Source of the DNA: Crocinitomicaceae bacterium
GTDB taxonomy: Bacteria; Bacteroidota; Bacteroidia; Flavobacteriales_D; Crocinitomicaceae
Length of the DNA stretch: 18,347 nt
Direction: 5' to 3'
Assembly (NCBI GenBank): GCA_024643585.1
Contig: JAHEMP010000016.1
Coordinates: forward strand, 1 to 18,347
Shown here: in pieces, positions 15,013 to 18,347 of the stretch
How the letters are laid out: every line of letters begins with the position of its first letter
Position numbering within the stretch: the stretch's first letter is position 1
Notes under the pieces: generated by a model
Database searches by the model: none
What the model saw: the letters and a program-made list of their open reading frames with translations, nothing else
Told to the model about the DNA's origin: nothing
Made by a program: the position numbers and the translations under genes

Positions 15013-16904
15013 CGGTCGTACCACATTTGAAACATGAGTAAATACCACAGTTTAAAGTCGAGTTCTTTCTTTCCCGAGAAAAATCGAGCTTTTAAGTCTG
15101 AAACTATAGTCCAATTGAAAATTCCTTGTTCTTTTATTCTTGATTCACTCAAATACTCTTCGACGTGATTTTTCAATTCTTTTTGCATCCAATCAGCAAT
15201 TGGGATGGCAAAGCCCATTTTTGGTCGGTCCATCATTTCTTTTGGAACGTATTGATGGACAATTTCTTTTAAAATGTATTTTTTTTCTCCATTTCTATAT
15301 TTGAAATCATCTGGCAAAGTTGCGGCAAACTCAATTATTCTATGATCTAAAAGTGGTTCACGACCTTCTAAGCTAACAGACATGGTTGCTCGGTCAACTT
15401 TTTGCAATATATCGTCAACTAAATAAGTCTGATAATCAATCGCCATCATATAGGAAAGTGGTGATTGAAAAGAATTCAGTAATTCTTTAGAGGTATATGC
15501 CTTAGAATTGAAATTAATCGATTCTTTCATTACTTGATGTAGCTGTTCATGCGTAAACTGCTGGCTTATACTAAGCATAATGCTTTCTGAAGAAGGATCG
15601 CGTAGAACACCTTTCAACTTTTCATACCGGTTGTGAAAATTGTACTTGTCGCGTAAAATGGGCAATTTTTCGCTTGAAATTTTATCCATTAAATATGCCG
15701 TTCCTTTACGAGCAAAACCTGGGACTTTATTCAGTTTTCTCTGGTAACGACTTAGAAAATCATATCTATTGTAGCCTGCAAAAGTTTCGTCGCCGCCATC
15801 AGCACTTAAAGCAACCGTTACGTGTTCGCGAGCCATTTTGCTAACCAATGTTGTAGGAATGGCGCTACTATCGGCAAAAGGTTCGTCGTAGTAGTATGGC
15901 AAATCATCTATCAAATCAATTGCTTCTTTGGTCGTGCAATTAAATTCGTAATGTTCGGTTCCGAGATGCGAAGCTACTTCTTTTGCATAGGGTGCTTCAT
16001 CCAAACCCATATCGGGAACACCAATTGTGAAAGTTTTTATTTTTTCAGATTTATCCTTTTGCAGCAAGGCAGCTACACAAGCGCTATCATAACCGCCACT
16101 TAGAAAAACGCCTACCGGAACATCCGAAACCATCCTGTAGTCAACTGCAGATTTTAAAATCTCTTCTGTTTTAATTTTGGCTTCATTAAAATTTAATTCA
16201 CTTTTTGGCGCATTGTAAAAATCATATACATTCCAATATTGATTCGTTTTGAAAGTTTTATTTTCTAGTGAAATGGTTAATGAATGTCCGGCTTTTAATT
16301 TATAACAATCCTTGAAAATGCACATGTCTGATGGGACATTTCCAAATTGCATGAACGCACTGACAGAAGAAAGATTCAGCTCTTTTATAAAACTGGGGTG
16401 TTCATGAAAGGCTTTCAGTTCAGAACTGAAAAGGAATAAATCATTCGTTTGATAAAAGTAGAATGGCTTAACTCCGGCTCTATCGCGAGCAGCGAAAATT
16501 TGATTCTTGGATGAATCGTAAATTGCAAAAGCAAACATTCCTATGAATTTCTCAAGGCATTTTTCACCCCAAAAAGCGTAACTTTTCAAGATAACTTCAG
16601 TGTCGCCATTTGTTTCAAAGGCAATACCTTCTTTTTCTAATTCAGCTTTTATTGCTTTGAAATTGTAAATTTCACCATTAAAAGTAATCCAATTCTCATC
16701 GGATTTCATGGGTTGTTTGGAATGTTCGGTTAAGTCAATAATGGACAGCCTACGATGTCCGAAACCGATAGTGCAATTCACATTATTAATAATTTCAGTG
16801 CCTTTTCCATCGGGACCGCGATGGTGTAAAGTGTGGGTCATGTTCTCCAAAACATCTTTCGATGATTTCATTTTGAAGTCGATAAATCCAGTTATTCCAC
16901 ACAT
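15000..16904 (-). CDS. asnB: Asparagine synthase (glutamine-hydrolysing), AsnB-type amidotransferase
   Basis: The 634-residue protein has a class II glutaminase domain at the N-terminus (about 1-210). MCGITGF supplies the nucleophile Cys2 after Met removal, followed by HHRGPDG (27-33), GHRRLSIID, FNGEIYN (75-81) and GDTEV (100-104). The synthetase domain holds the PP-loop SGGYDS (269-274), where ATP activates the acceptor carboxylate for attack by ammonia channelled from glutamine. The general family makes asparagine. Within polysaccharide loci, homologues often amidate a sugar carboxylate instead, which is plausible here because the gene lies 11 bp after a sugar amidotransferase gene and overlaps a glycosyltransferase gene. 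Which substrate is used cannot be told from the sequence. Confidence 0.92.
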   Translation of the reverse strand: MCGITGFIDFKMKSSKDVLENMTHTLHHRGPDGKGTEIINNVNCTIGFGHRRLSIIDLTEHSKQPMKSDENWITFNGEIYNFKAIKAELEKEGIAFETNGDTEVILKSYAFWGEKCLEKFIGMFAFAIYDSSKNQIFAARDRAGVKPFYFYQTNDLFLFSSELKAFHEHPSFIKELNLSSVSAFMQFGNVPSDMCIFKDCYKLKAGHSLTISLENKTFKTNQYWNVYDFYNAPKSELNFNEAKIKTEEILKSAVDYRMVSDVPVGVFLSGGYDSACVAALLQKDKSEKIKTFTIGVPDMGLDEAPYAKEVASHLGTEHYEFNCTTKEAIDLIDDLPYYYDEPFADSSAIPTTLVSKMAREHVTVALSADGGDETFAGYNRYDFLSRYQRKLNKVPGFARKGTAYLMDKISSEKLPILRDKYNFHNRYEKLKGVLRDPSSESIMLSISQQFTHEQLHQVMKESINFNSKAYTSKELLNSFQSPLSYMMAIDYQTYLVDDILQKVDRATMSVSLEGREPLLDHRIIEFAATLPDDFKYRNGEKKYILKEIVHQYVPKEMMDRPKMGFAIPIADWMQKELKNHVEEYLSESRIKEQGIFNWTIVSDLKARFFSGKKELDFKLWYLLMFQMWYDRWMK

Positions 16905-16915
16905 TTATATTAAAC

Positions 16916-18031
16916 TTATTTACTGAAATATTTTCGGTACAAATTGTACAACTTGGTCAAGCGTTTTTCGTCATTCGGATAATCACGATACGTTTTAACG
17001 GGTTGAGCCATTATTTTTTCAAATTCTTCAATTGAAATTTCAAACTTCTTAGCAATATAAGCTTTTTCCGCCTCTATAGTTTCGGGATTATAAGGCAATT
17101 TCTTCAGTTCTTCAATTGCTTCTTCACGTGTCGCTGTTCCTGCGCAAATTTGAGTTGCATAAGTCGCTCTGCGGTAATCAATTCCAAATTTCACCGGTTG
17201 AATGTAGGACTGAACAAACCCTGTATATTTCGATTCATAATGTTTGCCGCCGTAATCTTTCCAGCCCAATTCTTCTATCATAAGAGCCTTTGCCTCGTCT
17301 TTGTTAAACGGCAGGTAATTAAGCATGTACATTATTCGAATTCCTTTTAAGAATTTGAAATAAATCTCTTTCTTAAAATCGAAAGTAGGGAAGTCTTTGA
17401 GTTTCTTTTTACCAAATTGTCTCTGAATCCCATTCAATAATTTTGAATCTTTTGGGTCGTAAAACCAGCTATTCGGTAAAATCCCTTCTGTTGCGAAATT
17501 CCCACCTGAAATGATTGTTTTTATTTTGTTTTTCGCAGCAATTCTATGCAGTGCTCCTGGAATAGCTATGTCGGTTGGAATTTCTAATTCGACAATCGAA
17601 GATTTGAAAAATGACAGCTGTAAGTCCTTAAATTCTGCCCAATTCAGAACATAACTTTGAAAATCAATACCCAATTTACCGCAAACGTTTTTTATGTTTT
17701 GAACCGCCTCTTCTGAATTCCATCCATTATCTAAATGAACAGCTAATGGCCGTAAACCAAGTTTTTTACATTGGTAGGCGACGTATGAACTATCTACACC
17801 TCCACTTATGCCAATCAAACAATCGTATTCGTTGTTTTTTCCAGCTTCTTTGATTTTCGCTACCCAATGTGCTAGTTGTTTATCACTTTCTTCGCCTAAA
17901 TAGGAACGTTTTGCCGTTTTCGTGAAAAATTCAGTACAATGATTGCAATTTCCTTGTTCATCGAAGGTTATAAATGGATCACTCGTATCCATTACACATC
18001 TTTGACAAATTTGGTATTTTCTATCCGACAT
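16916..18031 (-). CDS. N-acetyl sugar amidotransferase (WbpG/WbuX/PseA type)
   Basis: The 371-residue protein starts with a probable zinc ribbon, CQRC (Cys9, Cys12) and CNHC (Cys29, Cys32). A PP-loop ATP-pyrophosphatase fold follows, with GISGGVDSSYVA (74-85), AVHLDNGWNSE and TIISGGNFATEG. This arrangement, and the later YGGKHYESKYTGF and RRATYATQICAGTATREEA segments, match the sugar amidotransferases WbpG, WbuX and PseA. With ammonia delivered by a HisH2-HisF2 pair, WbpG turns an acetamido group on a nucleotide sugar into an acetamidino group for O-antigen. The upstream HisF2-like gene (12 bp away) supports this role. A HisH2 partner would be expected beyond the right edge. Sugar identity is unknown. 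Confidence 0.9.
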   Translation of the reverse strand: MSDRKYQICQRCVMDTSDPFITFDEQGNCNHCTEFFTKTAKRSYLGEESDKQLAHWVAKIKEAGKNNEYDCLIGISGGVDSSYVAYQCKKLGLRPLAVHLDNGWNSEEAVQNIKNVCGKLGIDFQSYVLNWAEFKDLQLSFFKSSIVELEIPTDIAIPGALHRIAAKNKIKTIISGGNFATEGILPNSWFYDPKDSKLLNGIQRQFGKKKLKDFPTFDFKKEIYFKFLKGIRIMYMLNYLPFNKDEAKALMIEELGWKDYGGKHYESKYTGFVQSYIQPVKFGIDYRRATYATQICAGTATREEAIEELKKLPYNPETIEAEKAYIAKKFEISIEEFEKIMAQPVKTYRDYPNDEKRLTKLYNLYRKYFSK

Positions 18032-18043
18032 TCAAGCGTTTTT

Positions 18044-18347
18044 TCAAGAGCTAAAAGTACGGGATATTTCCGTTTTATCGGGGTAATTGACCAAAACTCC
18101 TCGTTTTTTACTTTGGTAAATGAACAAGCTTCCAGCAGCCATTGCGGTTGCATTTGCCTTAAAAAAGGCACTTTTCATATCATCCAATGATCCAGTACCA
18201 CCAAGCGCAATTACGGGAATGGTGACTGAGTTTGAAATTTCAGAAATCAATTGAAAATCGTAACCCTCCATTGTTCCATCTTTATCGATGGATTGAATTA
18301 TGATTTCTCCAGCGCCTTTTTCTTCCATTAGTTTCGCAAATTCCAAG
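18044..18347 (-). CDS. HisF2/AglZ-like imidazole-glycerol-phosphate synthase subunit homologue (partial, C-terminal part)
   Basis: The frame is open to the right edge, so only about the last 100 residues are present. The segment GAGEIIIQSIDKDGTMEGYD, then PVIALGGTGSLDDM and AAGSLF, match the C-terminal half of the HisF (beta-alpha)8 barrel, including phosphate-binding loops. The final part, RGVLVNYPDKTEI, is typical of HisF2/AglZ proteins of polysaccharide loci rather than of histidine-pathway HisF. HisF2 is thought to pass ammonia from HisH2 to WbpG-type amidotransferases. Its stop lies 12 bp before the start of such a gene here, and no his genes are visible nearby. A true HisF cannot be fully excluded without the N-terminus. 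Confidence 0.85.
   Translation of the reverse strand, partial: LEFAKLMEEKGAGEIIIQSIDKDGTMEGYDFQLISEISNSVTIPVIALGGTGSLDDMKSAFFKANATAMAAGSLFIYQSKKRGVLVNYPDKTEISRTFSS

Overview
The window looks like chromosomal DNA of a free-living member of the Bacteroidota, most likely class Flavobacteriia or a relative such as the Crocinitomicaceae. The evidence is an AT-rich genome, promoters with the Bacteroidota form (TTG, about 20 bp, TAnnTTTG), weak or absent Shine-Dalgarno sequences before starts, lipoproteins with an OmpA-type C-terminus, a DUF4403 protein, and a monomeric NADP-dependent isocitrate dehydrogenase. The genus is inference.

Region 1 (1-5470, all + strand) is housekeeping. It opens with the C-terminal end of an RNA-binding protein (probably a DEAD-box RNA helicase), followed by a crotonase-family enzyme and a terminator. 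A textbook Bacteroidota promoter then drives rplM-rpsI (L13, S9), followed by rpsB and tsf (S2, EF-Ts) and a strong terminator. A second promoter drives pyrH-frr (UMP kinase, ribosome recycling factor), which ends at a 15-bp hairpin. The usual rpsB-tsf-pyrH-frr order is kept but appears split into two transcripts. The rpsI-rpsB gap carries two overlapping palindromes and a GC-rich element that looks like a dispersed repeat.

Region 2 (5486-9767) is a set of short accessory genes in alternating orientation: an OmpA-domain lipoprotein (-), a group II truncated haemoglobin (+), a DUF4403 lipoprotein (-), a membrane-anchored thioredoxin-fold protein with a CPYC motif (+), and an exported protein of unknown function (-). 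The two tail-to-tail pairs overlap at their stop codons.

Region 3 (9774-18347, all - strand) holds the monomeric isocitrate dehydrogenase with its own promoter and terminator. Upstream of it is a tightly packed cell-surface polysaccharide operon that continues past the right edge. In transcription order it encodes a HisF2/AglZ-like cyclase (partial), an N-acetyl sugar amidotransferase of the WbpG/WbuX type, an AsnB-type amidotransferase, two GT-B glycosyltransferases, and the nucleotide-pool sanitiser RdgB, coupled to the last glycosyltransferase by an ATGA overlap. By analogy with Pseudomonas O-antigen loci, the HisF2 and WbpG pair predicts an acetamidino-modified sugar in a surface glycan.

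No tRNA, rRNA, CRISPR array, insertion sequence or phage gene was seen, and no gap between genes exceeds about 200 bp. Nothing here is clearly an undescribed system. The best leads are the amidotransferase set with RdgB at its end, the rpsB leader, the inverted repeat over the rplM promoter, and the OmpA domain lacking its usual peptidoglycan-contacting Asp.
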